From assembly GCF_048548695.1 (NCBI RefSeq), contig NZ_JBLYIF010000010.1: 64,000 nt of DNA. The stretch is one strand, 5' to 3'. Below, one piece after another: positions 41,385-49,825 of this stretch (position 1 is its first letter; the number at the start of each line of letters is the position of its first letter). The notes beneath the pieces were generated by a model that searched no databases, was not told where the DNA came from, and was given only the letters and a program-made list of their open reading frames with translations. The DNA is from Neptuniibacter sp048548695. Lineage in GTDB: Bacteria > Pseudomonadota > Gammaproteobacteria > Pseudomonadales > Balneatricaceae. The translations under genes were made by a program, and so were the position numbers.

Positions 41385-41562
41385 AGGTCCCCGGGGTGCC
41401 GGTGTCAGTCATGGCCCTGAACCCGAAGGTTCAAGGAGGCGGCGGTTGAAACTCATAAGGCTTTCCGAAGCTCGGACATGCTCACTTGAATCTGCAGACC
41501 GCTGCCAAGGGTGTGATTATCGGCTCGAGGGACTTAACCGACTGTCGAACACCCCAGGGCTG
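41385..41562 (-). ncRNA. ssrS: 6S RNA
   Basis: The minus-strand sequence matches E. coli 6S RNA in order and in detail. GTCCC-x-CGAGCCGAT is near the 5' part, and GTGAGCATGTCCGAGC and GAAGCCTTA come in the middle. CCTTGAACC-TTCGGGTTCA follows, then a closing stem in which CCCTGGGGTG at the 5' end pairs with CACCCCGGGG at the 3' end. 6S RNA mimics an open promoter and sequesters the sigma-70 holoenzyme in stationary phase. It lies between zapA and fau as in E. coli. Ends are estimated from the promoter and closing stem. Confidence 0.93.
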
Positions 41563-41567
41563 TCACC

Positions 41568-41595
41568 ATTATACCCTATCCTGACCGGGTGTCAG
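41568..41595 (-). promoter_or_regulatory. Promoter of 6S RNA
   Basis: On the minus strand CTGACA (41595-41590) and a perfect TATAAT (41573-41568) are 16 bp apart, six bases before the predicted 5' end of 6S RNA. AT-rich DNA with an ATTAAGTT/AACTTAAT inverted repeat (41630-41658) lies farther upstream and could act as an UP element. Confidence 0.8.
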
Positions 41596-41660
41596 GTCTT
41601 GAAAAATCTGTGATATCTGTTAACGGCGCATTAAGTTTATGATTTTAAATAACTTAATTT

Positions 41661-41963
41661 TTAATCTTGATCGAGGTGCTGCAGAGCCTGATCGACTTTA
41701 TGGCCAAGCACTTTAAGGCGGGTTTCGACATCTGCATTGACGTCATGCTTGGTCTGCAGCAGCTCATGGGCGAGATTCAGGGCGGCCATGATGGCAATTC
41801 TTTCCAGGCCAAGCACTTTGCCGGTTTTGCGGATTTCCTGCATTTTTTCATTCAGTAGCACTGCAGAGGTGAGCAATTCTGCTTCCGCATCAGCCGGACA
41901 GTTAATGCTGTATTCCTTGCCGAGCAGCTTTATGGTCACTGCCTGTGAGCCTGAGGGTGTCAT
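41661..41963 (-). CDS. zapA: Cell division protein ZapA
   Basis: This 100-aa protein binds FtsZ and bundles its filaments at the Z ring. The N-terminal beta-strand domain (V-T-I-K-L-L-G-K-E-Y) is followed by a long helix that forms the tetramer coiled coil, with the family segment R-I-A-I-M-A-A-L-N-L-A-H-E-L-L (about 55-69). It overlaps the upstream coiled-coil gene by four bases and lies upstream of 6S RNA, an order shared with E. coli and Pseudomonas. Confidence 0.93.
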   Translation of the reverse strand: MTPSGSQAVTIKLLGKEYSINCPADAEAELLTSAVLLNEKMQEIRKTGKVLGLERIAIMAALNLAHELLQTKHDVNADVETRLKVLGHKVDQALQHLDQD

Positions 41964-42169
41964 GCGTTTTGCTCCAGTGTTTTAAGGCGCTGAATCATGG
42001 CTGAAATTTTGTTCTGAGTTTGCTCGTTTAGCTGAATCAGCTGCGCGCGTTCCTCTTTCAGCATTTGCTCCCGATCGCGCAGCTGGGCATTTTCCTGCTC
42101 CAGGCGGGCGCAATGCTCCAGTAACCGGTCAATTTTGTACTCCAGGGCGTTGAAATAATGCTCGGTCAT
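41960..42169 (-). CDS. ZapB-like coiled-coil protein (TIGR02449 family)
   Basis: The 69-aa product is almost entirely a predicted coiled coil with repeated L-x-x-E/Q heptads (Y-K-I-D-R-L-L-E-H-C-A-R-L-E-Q-E-N-A). It matches the small family found upstream of zapA in many gammaproteobacteria and resembles ZapB in style. A supporting role in division is inferred from the four-base overlap with zapA. Confidence 0.8.
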   Translation of the reverse strand: MTEHYFNALEYKIDRLLEHCARLEQENAQLRDREQMLKEERAQLIQLNEQTQNKISAMIQRLKTLEQNA

Positions 42170-42329
42170 CGGGCCTGGTGGCTCCCTTCAGGGTGACTGT
42201 TTCCCACTGACTATAATCAGCGGCGCAGGCGGGGTCAATGACGCTGCATGGGCTGGGCGGTCATGCTAGGATTAGGGCAGATTTGCGCCTGACAAGCAGG
42301 CACAGTTAAGAACGATAAGACGGATTCTG

Positions 42330-42935
42330 ATGGATAAGCCAATTCTACAAATGCCTGCGTTTGATCAGGTCGCCAATATGTTGGTGGCCGAGTCGGTGAT
42401 GGATGTGTCACCTGCTGAACTTCATGGGCATATTACCGGGCATGTTGCGGCAGGTGCCCGCATGAAACCGGCAAACTTGCAGGGTATTGCCTGTGAACTG
42501 CTTGATATTGCCGCGCTGGCTGACTCAGGCAGTGCCGGTTTGCTGCAACACCTGTACCTGGCTAGCTGCGGACAGCTGGAAGGCACGGACTTGGATTTCA
42601 CCCTGTTATTGCCTAATGATGATGACGATATTGAGCAGCGCGCTGAGATGCTGGGCTGCTGGTGCCAAGGTTTTTTGAGCGGATTCGGCTTGTATGGCAA
42701 GCATACGGAAGAATCGCTTTCTACGGAGGCCAAAGAAACCTTGCATGATTTGGCGAATATCGCGCAGATCTCACTGGACCTTGAGGGTACAGAGGAGGAA
42801 GAGTCTGACCTGATGGAGATCGAAGAATACGTCCGCATGGTCGTGCTAATGCTGTTCACCGAATGTAATCAGGCACTGGTTAAACAGGCGCAGGCTCTGG
42901 CTGATGCGCAGCCAGGCAAGGGCAGGTTGCACTAA
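42330..42935 (+). CDS. ygfB: UPF0149 / YgfB family protein
   Basis: This acidic 201-aa protein belongs to the YecA/YgfB (UPF0149) family, with the S-P-A-E-L-H-G and C-Q-G-F-L-x-G-F blocks. In Pseudomonas YgfB has been linked to control of the ampDh3 amidase gene and beta-lactam tolerance; that function is not shown here. It is the first gene of ygfB-pepP-ubiH-ubiI. The pepP start follows its stop directly. Confidence 0.88.
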   Translation: MDKPILQMPAFDQVANMLVAESVMDVSPAELHGHITGHVAAGARMKPANLQGIACELLDIAALADSGSAGLLQHLYLASCGQLEGTDLDFTLLLPNDDDDIEQRAEMLGCWCQGFLSGFGLYGKHTEESLSTEAKETLHDLANIAQISLDLEGTEEEESDLMEIEEYVRMVVLMLFTECNQALVKQAQALADAQPGKGRLH

Positions 42936-44252
42936 ATGAAATTAAGCCAAGCCGTATTTGCTGAACGTCGCCAGCGTTTAATGCAGAAAATGACGGCCAA
43001 TAGTCTGGCTATTATTCCTGCGGCGCAGATGCAGTCCCGCAATAGTGATGTTGAATATCCGTTCCGCCAGGACAGCGATTTTTATTACCTGACCGGCTTT
43101 AACGAGCCTGATGCGGTATTGCTCCTGTTGCCGGAGAGAGATGCCGGTAATACCGTGATGTTCTGCCGTAACCGTGATCCTTTGATGGAGATTTGGAACG
43201 GTTATCGGGCAGGTCCTGAAGGCGTTGAGGCTGAATATGGTATGGCAGAAGGGCATCCGGTCGAGCAAATCGATGAGCTGCTGCCGCAATTGCTGGATGG
43301 CGTTGAGCGTATCTATTACGCCATCGGTCAGGACGAACAACTTGATCAGCAGATTCGCCACTGGCTCAACCTGATTCGCGGCCAGGCCAGACAGGGTGCG
43401 GTTGCACCCAGTGAATTGGTGATGTTGGACCACCTGCTGCATGAGATGCGTTTATTTAAACAGCCGGAAGAGCAGGACCTGATGCGTCGGGCGGGTGAAA
43501 TCTCCGCTCAGGGGCATATTCGTGCTATGCAGTATTGCCGTCCGGGGGTGTATGAATACCAGCTGGAAGCAGAAATTCTGCATTATTTTATGCAGCAAGG
43601 TTGCCGGCAGCCTGCATACAGTTCAATTGTTGGCGGTGGAGCCAATGCTTGTGTACTGCATTATATCGAGAACAGTGAACCCTTGATGGAGGGTGACCTG
43701 GTGTTGATCGATGCCGGTTGCGAGCTGGATTACTATGCCGGTGATATCACCCGTACATTTCCGGTTAGCGGGCGGTTCAGCCCGGAACAAAAAGCATTGT
43801 ACGAGCTGGTGTTGCAAGCGCAGCTGCACTGTATTGAGATGATTCGCCCCGGTGTACTGTGGAATGCAGTGCATGAGGCGTCAGTGCAGGTATTGACTGA
43901 AGGTCTGGTGGCGTTGGGGCTATTGCAGGGTGAGGTGGCCGAGTTGATTGAACAGGGTGCCTATCGTGATTTTTACATGCACCGGGCCGGCCACTGGCTA
44001 GGCATGGATGTGCATGACGTTGGCGACTACAAAGTTGATGACGAATGGCGGCCGCTGGAACCGGGTATGGTGATGACGGTTGAGCCGGGACTATATGTGG
44101 CAGCGGATAACCAAGCTGTAGAACCGCGCTGGCGCGGGATCGGTATTCGCATTGAAGACGATGTGCTGATCACGCCTGAGGGTTGTGAAGTACTGACCGC
44201 AGCGGTGCCCAAGCACGTTGCCGATATTGAAGCGTTAATGGCGGCACAATGA
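42936..44252 (+). CDS. pepP: Xaa-Pro aminopeptidase P
   Basis: This 438-aa metalloprotease removes N-terminal residues preceding proline. The pita-bread catalytic domain is in the C-terminal half. Its five metal ligands can be recognised: two Asp in L-I-D-A-G-x5-Y-A-G-D-I-T-R-T, His in A-G-H-W-L-G, and two Glu in T-V-E-P-G-L-Y and R-I-E-D-D. It starts at the base after the ygfB stop and overlaps ubiH by four bases (ATGA), so the operon is tightly coupled. Confidence 0.95.
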   Translation: MKLSQAVFAERRQRLMQKMTANSLAIIPAAQMQSRNSDVEYPFRQDSDFYYLTGFNEPDAVLLLLPERDAGNTVMFCRNRDPLMEIWNGYRAGPEGVEAEYGMAEGHPVEQIDELLPQLLDGVERIYYAIGQDEQLDQQIRHWLNLIRGQARQGAVAPSELVMLDHLLHEMRLFKQPEEQDLMRRAGEISAQGHIRAMQYCRPGVYEYQLEAEILHYFMQQGCRQPAYSSIVGGGANACVLHYIENSEPLMEGDLVLIDAGCELDYYAGDITRTFPVSGRFSPEQKALYELVLQAQLHCIEMIRPGVLWNAVHEASVQVLTEGLVALGLLQGEVAELIEQGAYRDFYMHRAGHWLGMDVHDVGDYKVDDEWRPLEPGMVMTVEPGLYVAADNQAVEPRWRGIGIRIEDDVLITPEGCEVLTAAVPKHVADIEALMAAQ

Positions 44253-45499
44253 AACAGCACTATGACCTGGTGATCATTGGTGGCGGTATGGTGGGTGCCA
44301 GTCTGGCATGTGCATTATTGCCCGCCAGTGAACGCCTTGGCCTAAAGATTGCCGTGATAGAAGCGCACCCTATGCCTCAGGCTGATAGTCTGGAATATCA
44401 GCCCAGTTATGATGCTAGAGCCACAGCGCTGGCTTATGGTAGTCGCTCCATTTATGAGGCGATGGGGGTCTGGCCTGCGCTATCGCAGCATCTGGCACCG
44501 ATCGAGCATATCCATGTTTCCGACCGTGGTCAGTTTGGGACGGCCCACCTGCGTGCCAGTGATGAGCAGCTTCCGGCACTGGGTTATGTGATTGAGAACC
44601 ACTGGCTGGGCTCGGTGCTACTGAATCACCTGACACACCAGACATCCGCCGAGCGGGTTGATTTTCTTTGTCCGGCGGAAGTGACCGATATTCGCTTTAC
44701 TCCTGAGGGTAATAGCGTGGATCTGCAGATGGATGGATCAGCATTGACCCTGCAGGCGGAATTGGTTGTGATGGCTGATGGTGGGCGCTCGCCCCTGCGG
44801 GATAAGCTGGGGATTCATTATCAAGAGCATGCGTATCAACAACATGCCTTGATTGCTAACCTGACCCTTGATCGGCCACACGGTGCAGTGGCTTATGAAC
44901 GCTTTACTGATACTGGTCCGATGGCTTTGCTGCCACTAACAACACTGGCGAGTGAGTCCCGGGTAGCGTTGGTCTGGACCTTGCCGTCTGAGCAACTGGA
45001 TGGCATACAGGCGCTGTCTGACGAACAGTTTATCGCTCAGGTGCAGGAACGTTTTGGCTATCGTGCCGGGCGTATTATCAAAACCGGGCAGCGTGCCTGT
45101 TACCCGCTAAAGCTGGTTGTCGCAGAAGAGCAGGTGCGGCGAGGGCTGGTGGTGTTAGGCAATGCTGCCCATGCATTACACCCGATCGCAGGTCAGGGTT
45201 ATAACCTGGCGTTGCGCGGCGTGGCAGCATTGGCAGAGCAGCTTATCCAGGCACGAGAACAAGCCAAAACATTGGGTGATCTTCAGGTATTACAGGACTT
45301 TTATGACCAGCAAAAGCGGGACCAGCAGCGTACCATCGACCTGAGCGATCAAGCCATGCAGCTGTTCTCCAACCGGCAACCACTGCTGGCGGCGGGTCGT
45401 AGCCTGGGCTTGCAGTTGTTGGATATATGTCCGCCGATAAAAACGCTGTTTGCCCGAGGTGCTATGGGACTGGATACGCCGGCTCCCCGGTTAAAATAA
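44249..45499 (+). CDS. ubiH: 2-octaprenyl-6-methoxyphenol hydroxylase UbiH
   Basis: This 416-aa FAD monooxygenase hydroxylates the ubiquinone ring. The N-terminal dinucleotide fold has G-G-G-M-V-G-A-S (11-18). The second FAD motif reads G-N-A-A-H-A-L-H-P-I-A-G-Q-G (about 305-318), with Asn in place of the Asp of the classical G-D motif, as is usual in UbiH. The order pepP-ubiH-ubiI is conserved in gammaproteobacteria. The next gene begins 16 bp downstream. Confidence 0.93.
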   Translation: MKQHYDLVIIGGGMVGASLACALLPASERLGLKIAVIEAHPMPQADSLEYQPSYDARATALAYGSRSIYEAMGVWPALSQHLAPIEHIHVSDRGQFGTAHLRASDEQLPALGYVIENHWLGSVLLNHLTHQTSAERVDFLCPAEVTDIRFTPEGNSVDLQMDGSALTLQAELVVMADGGRSPLRDKLGIHYQEHAYQQHALIANLTLDRPHGAVAYERFTDTGPMALLPLTTLASESRVALVWTLPSEQLDGIQALSDEQFIAQVQERFGYRAGRIIKTGQRACYPLKLVVAEEQVRRGLVVLGNAAHALHPIAGQGYNLALRGVAALAEQLIQAREQAKTLGDLQVLQDFYDQQKRDQQRTIDLSDQAMQLFSNRQPLLAAGRSLGLQLLDICPPIKTLFARGAMGLDTPAPRLK

Positions 45500-45515
45500 G
45501 GCGAAAGAGACGAAT

Positions 45516-46775
45516 ATGACAGCAGCGCTGGATGCAGATGTAATTGTGGTGGGTGCCGGTATGGTGGGGCTGACCGCTGCCTTGGCAATGCATCAGGCCG
45601 GTTTCAACGTGCTGCTGCTGGAGCAGCGAGCCCTGCAGCCGGAGCAGGCAGTGGCTGATGTTGAGGCCGCCAGTCAGCAGGGCTTCGATCCCAGAGTCAG
45701 TGCGCTTACCTGTGCCTCACAACAAATATTTTCGGCACTGGGTGCCTGGCCAACGATGCAAGCCTTGAGAGTCAGTCCGTATACCGATATGGATGTATGG
45801 GACGGGCAGGGAACCGGCCAGGTGCAGTTTTCTGCTGCCGCTTTGCATGAGCCCTGTCTTGGCCATATCGTCGAGAATCGAGTGACGGTGGCCGGACTGT
45901 GCCAGGCTCTCGAGCTGACTGGTATAAGGCTATTAACCGAAATAACCATCAGCACGATGCGCCAGCATGCAGCGGGCCGGACGCTGGTGCTGGATGATGG
46001 CAGAGAACTCACGGCGCAGCTGGTGGTTGCGGCGGATGGTGCCCACTCCCATATTCGTCAGTTGGCGGGTTTGCCTATGTGCGAATGGGACTATGGCCAT
46101 CATGCCATCGTGACTACGGTGGAAACCGAGCGGTCGCATCAGACAACCGCCTGGCAACGCTTTACAGAGGATGGTCCCCTGGCCTTTCTGCCGCTCAATG
46201 ACGGCGGTGTCAATCAGCATAGTTCGATTGTCTGGTCGACGTCACCGCAGCATGCTAATGCGTTGATGGCGCTGGATGATTCTGCTTTTTGTCAGGTACT
46301 GGGCAAGGCGTTCGAGCACCGCTTAGGACAGGTGGAAGCGACGGCTGAACGCTATGCTGTGCCTCTGCGCCAGCGCCATGCACAATACTATATTAAGCCG
46401 GCTTTTGCTGTTATCGGCGATGCAGCTCATACCATTCATCCGCTGGCGGGGCAGGGCGTAAATCTAGGTTTGTTGGATGCTGCTCAGTTAACTGAAGTTG
46501 TGCAGCAGGCGAAGCAGCGTGGTGAAGATATCGGCAGTGTCACAGTTTTGCGTCGTTTTCAGCGGGTACGGCAGAGTGAAAATCTAAAAATGACCGCCGC
46601 CATGGAAGGTTTTAAGCAGTTGTTTGGTCAGCAAAATGGCTGGCTGGGTTTGCTGCGAAACACCGGGATGCATGTATTTCAACGGGCACCGTCGGTGAAA
46701 AATCATCTGGTCTTACAAGCGATGGGGCTGCGTGGCGCCTTGCCTGAGTTGGCGAAAAGACCGGTCAAACTATAA
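45516..46775 (+). CDS. ubiI: UbiH/UbiF/VisC family FAD hydroxylase, probably UbiI
   Basis: This 419-aa paralogue of UbiH has G-A-G-M-V-G-L-T at the N-terminal FAD site. The G-D-A-A-H-T-I-H-P-L-A-G-Q-G-V-N-L-G-L motif (about 304-322) is at the second. By position after ubiH it corresponds to VisC/UbiI, the C5 hydroxylase of ubiquinone synthesis. The exact ring position cannot be told from sequence alone. GGCGAAAGAGACG precedes the ATG. Confidence 0.88.
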   Translation: MTAALDADVIVVGAGMVGLTAALAMHQAGFNVLLLEQRALQPEQAVADVEAASQQGFDPRVSALTCASQQIFSALGAWPTMQALRVSPYTDMDVWDGQGTGQVQFSAAALHEPCLGHIVENRVTVAGLCQALELTGIRLLTEITISTMRQHAAGRTLVLDDGRELTAQLVVAADGAHSHIRQLAGLPMCEWDYGHHAIVTTVETERSHQTTAWQRFTEDGPLAFLPLNDGGVNQHSSIVWSTSPQHANALMALDDSAFCQVLGKAFEHRLGQVEATAERYAVPLRQRHAQYYIKPAFAVIGDAAHTIHPLAGQGVNLGLLDAAQLTEVVQQAKQRGEDIGSVTVLRRFQRVRQSENLKMTAAMEGFKQLFGQQNGWLGLLRNTGMHVFQRAPSVKNHLVLQAMGLRGALPELAKRPVKL

Positions 46776-46810
46776 TGTATTCAAGTGGTTAAGCCTGAGT
46801 AAGGCTAATT

Positions 46811-46857
46811 CTTTGGTCGCAAGGATGCTGTCATATCATGGCCTTCTGCGATCAAAG
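46811..46857 (+). repeat. Large hairpin in the gcvT leader / ubiI trailer
   Basis: CTTTGGTCGCA (46811-46821) pairs with TGCGATCAAAG (46847-46857), with one G-T wobble; AGG/CCT inside can extend the stem. No T-run follows. It lies 36 bp after ubiI and 112 bp before gcvT. A TTGAAC / TATAAA promoter-like pair (46859-46864 and 46880-46885, 15-bp spacer) follows directly. Confidence 0.55.
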
Positions 46858-46969
46858 ATTGAACTAAACCAAGAATCCCTATAAATTGTCATCCCTTTTT
46901 TTGCATTTTCAGGCTGTTTTAAGTGTATGCCTGAGGCGTTTAGACCGTATTCAGCAGAGTTATTAAAGC

Positions 46970-48076
46970 ATGGGTAGCAAAACCGCACTGTACGCAAAAC
47001 ATCAGGAAATGGGTGCCAAACTGGTTGATTTTGGTGGTTGGGATATGCCCATCCACTATGGATCACAGGTTGAGGAACATCATCAGGTACGGCAGTCTGC
47101 TGGCATGTTTGATGTGTCGCATATGACGGTAGTAGATGTGACAGGCACCGATGCAAAAGCTTATCTGCGTAATTTGCTGGCGAACGATGTCGCCCGCCTG
47201 AAAACCAAGGGCAAAGCACTCTACAGCGGTATGCTGAATGAAAACGCTGGTGTGATAGATGATTTGATTGTCTATCTGATGACCGAACCGGGTGTTTCCG
47301 GTGAATGGTTCCGGGTTGTGGTTAACTGTGCTACCCGGGAAAAAGATTTACGCTGGATGGCCGAGCAAACCGCCAAATTTGATGTTGCGCTGACTGAGCA
47401 ACCGGACTTGGCGATGGTGGCTGTTCAGGGGCCGAAAGCGATCGAGTTGGCCAGCACGGTGCTAACGGAATCCCGCGCTAAAGTCGCTAGCCAGTTGACT
47501 GTGTTTCAGGGCCAGGAAGTGCAGGGTTGGTTTATTGCCCGCACGGGTTATACCGGAGAAGATGGCCTGGAAATCATGGTGCCGGATGATGAAGCAGATG
47601 CTTTCTGGCAAGCACTGGCAGATGCGGGGGTCAGTCCTTGTGGCTTGGGTGCTCGCGATACGCTGCGGCTTGAGGCAGGTATGAATCTGTATGGTTCTGA
47701 TATGGATGAAAGCGTATCGCCACTGGCTGCAAACATGGGCTGGACCATTGCCTGGGAGCCAGAAACGCGTGAATTTATTGGCCGCAGTGCACTTGAAGCA
47801 CAGCGTGCTGCCGGTAACCAGCAAAAGCTGGTAGGGCTGGTGCTTGAAGGTCGCGGTGTATTGCGTGGTCATCAGAAGGTTATTATTGATGGCGTTGGCG
47901 ACGGGGAAATTACCAGTGGTACCTTCTCGCCAACCCTTGGTCACTCCATCGCCATGGCTCGAGTGCCAGCGGCAACGGCTGATACTGCGGTTGTTGAGAT
48001 GCGAGGTAAACTGATTCCGGTTCGGGTGCTGGCGAAACCAGCATTCGTGCGTAACGGTAAAAAAGTGTTCCAATAA
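46970..48076 (+). CDS. gcvT: Aminomethyltransferase, glycine cleavage T protein
   Basis: This 368-aa enzyme releases ammonia from the aminomethyl group on GcvH and forms 5,10-methylene-THF. The N-terminus (L-Y-x-K-H-x-x-M-G-A-K-L-V-D-F-G-G-W-D-M-P) and the M-F-D-V-S-H-M block are characteristic. The folate-binding region with G-Y-T-G-E-D-G lies at about 190-196. gcvH follows after 32 bp. No glycine riboswitch was recognised in the 194-bp upstream gap. Confidence 0.96.
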   Translation: MGSKTALYAKHQEMGAKLVDFGGWDMPIHYGSQVEEHHQVRQSAGMFDVSHMTVVDVTGTDAKAYLRNLLANDVARLKTKGKALYSGMLNENAGVIDDLIVYLMTEPGVSGEWFRVVVNCATREKDLRWMAEQTAKFDVALTEQPDLAMVAVQGPKAIELASTVLTESRAKVASQLTVFQGQEVQGWFIARTGYTGEDGLEIMVPDDEADAFWQALADAGVSPCGLGARDTLRLEAGMNLYGSDMDESVSPLAANMGWTIAWEPETREFIGRSALEAQRAAGNQQKLVGLVLEGRGVLRGHQKVIIDGVGDGEITSGTFSPTLGHSIAMARVPAATADTAVVEMRGKLIPVRVLAKPAFVRNGKKVFQ

Positions 48077-48108
48077 GTTAAACTGGGCTGTAACGGTAGG
48101 ACATAATC

Positions 48109-48501
48109 ATGAGCAATATCCCATCTGAATTGAAATATGTTGCCAGTCACGAGTGGGTGCGCGTCGAAGGCGACGGCACTGTTACCGTAGGCATTACCGA
48201 CCATGCTCAGGATCTGCTGGGTGATGTGGTGTTTGTTGAATCGCCTGAAGTCGGCGCTGAAATTGCCGCAGGTGAAGAGGCGGGTGTCGTTGAATCTGTA
48301 AAAGCGGCATCGGATATTTATGCGCCGATTGCAGGTGAAGTCGTGGCAGTGAATGAAGCACTGGAGGACTCACCAGAGCTGGTAAATTCTGACCCATACG
48401 GCGATGGTTGGTTCTTTAAACTGAAACTGACTGATGCTGATGAGCTGGTTGAACTGCTGGATGCTGAAGGCTACGCAGAGCACTGCGAATCCGACGCCTG
48501 A
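48109..48501 (+). CDS. gcvH: Glycine cleavage system H protein
   Basis: This 130-aa lipoyl carrier shuttles the aminomethyl intermediate between the P, T and L proteins. K65 in E-S-V-K-A-A-S is the lipoylation site, and the flanking glutamates are conserved. An N-terminal Y-x-x-S-H-E-W-V block is typical. gcvP does not follow; the next gene is rlmI. The P protein must therefore be elsewhere in the genome. Confidence 0.96.
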   Translation: MSNIPSELKYVASHEWVRVEGDGTVTVGITDHAQDLLGDVVFVESPEVGAEIAAGEEAGVVESVKAASDIYAPIAGEVVAVNEALEDSPELVNSDPYGDGWFFKLKLTDADELVELLDAEGYAEHCESDA

Positions 48502-48581
48502 TCCACTGGTCAGCAGTCTTGATCTGAAATATAGCTGTCCCGGCCCTGCGCCGGGACAAGCGTCTCTAACACCGGAAACTT

Positions 48582-49778
48582 ATGTCTTTGCAAACTCTTA
48601 AGCTGAACAGTGGTGCTGACCGCCGCTTGCGTGGTGGTCATGTCTGGATTTACAGCAACGAAGTGGATAACAAGGCGACCCCGCTAAAGGCGTTTGCGCC
48701 GGGCGAGCAGGTAGTGGTTGAGACCGACAAGGGGAAACCGCTGGGAATCGCCTATGTGAACCCGAATACCTTGATTTGTGGTCGTATCATCAGTCGTGAC
48801 CTGAAATATCCACTGGATCGTTCCCTGTTAATCCACCGTATTAATATTGCACTCTCCCTGCGGCAGCGTAATTTTAAAGAAGATTGCTACCGTCTGGTGT
48901 TTGGTGACAGTGACGGTTTGTCTGGCCTGGTGATAGACCGCTTTTACAATATTTTTGTAGTACAGGTCTCAACTGCCGGCATGGAGCAGGTGATTCCGGA
49001 GATACTGGAAGCATTGAATAAGGTCTTTACTCCCGAAGCTGTTTTGCTGCGAAATGACGGTAAAATGCGCGATCTTGAGGGTTTGGAGACCTATATTGAG
49101 GTGGCTCAGGGAGTGCTGCCGGATCTGTGCCCATTAACCGAAAACGGGGTGTCATTACTGGCACCGCTGGAGCATGGCCAGAAAACCGGCTGGTTTTATG
49201 ATCACCGTACTAACCGCGCTCGGATGCAGTCATTGGTTAAGGATAAACAGGTCTTAGACTTGTTTAGTTACGTCGGTGGCTGGGGTGTGCAGGCGCTGGC
49301 AGCTGGGGCAGAGCAGGTGACCTGTGTGGATGCGTCGCATGTGGCACTGGATGTGGCGCTGGAAAATGCCAAACTGAATAATGCCGCTGCTCGATTCGAT
49401 GCCCTGCATGGCGATGCGTTTGATGCCTGCAAGGAGCTGATTGAGCAGAAGCGCAAGTTTGACGTGGTGGTGCTGGATCCGCCAGCATTTATCCAGAAGA
49501 AAAAAGATATTCGGAATGGTGAACGAGCCTATGCCCGCATGAATAACTTTGCCATGCGGTTGTTGAATAAAGACGGCATCCTGATTTCTGCATCCTGCTC
49601 CATGCACTTGCAACGAGACCGGCTGGTGGACATTATTCGTGCCAATGGCCGCGAACTTGATCGTATGGTGCAGATCTTTGATCAGGGGCATCAGGGAGCG
49701 GACCATCCGATCCATCCTGCCATTCCGGAAACGGATTATCTGAAAGCCTACTTTGCCCGGGTGTTGCCTGCTTTCTAA
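48582..49778 (+). CDS. rlmI: 23S rRNA (cytosine(1962)-C5)-methyltransferase RlmI
   Basis: This 398-aa enzyme has an N-terminal PUA RNA-binding domain (about 3-80, G-G-H-V-W-I-Y-S-N-E-V) and a Rossmann methyltransferase domain. The latter has the SAM motif D-L-F-S-Y-V-G-G-W (about 226-234), D-P-P-A-F and the catalytic Cys in S-A-S-C-S-M-H. Length matches E. coli RlmI (YccW), which methylates C1962 of 23S rRNA. It stands alone between gcvH and an aldo/keto reductase. Confidence 0.92.
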   Translation: MSLQTLKLNSGADRRLRGGHVWIYSNEVDNKATPLKAFAPGEQVVVETDKGKPLGIAYVNPNTLICGRIISRDLKYPLDRSLLIHRINIALSLRQRNFKEDCYRLVFGDSDGLSGLVIDRFYNIFVVQVSTAGMEQVIPEILEALNKVFTPEAVLLRNDGKMRDLEGLETYIEVAQGVLPDLCPLTENGVSLLAPLEHGQKTGWFYDHRTNRARMQSLVKDKQVLDLFSYVGGWGVQALAAGAEQVTCVDASHVALDVALENAKLNNAAARFDALHGDAFDACKELIEQKRKFDVVVLDPPAFIQKKKDIRNGERAYARMNNFAMRLLNKDGILISASCSMHLQRDRLVDIIRANGRELDRMVQIFDQGHQGADHPIHPAIPETDYLKAYFARVLPAF

Positions 49779-49825
49779 AGCCGGTCCTAACCTGCCCCGG
49801 GCTATTGCAGCACAGGGGGTATGAG

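Noticed and set aside
46776..46969. Glycine riboswitch before gcvT
   Set aside because: None of the conserved aptamer segments were found; only a hairpin is present.
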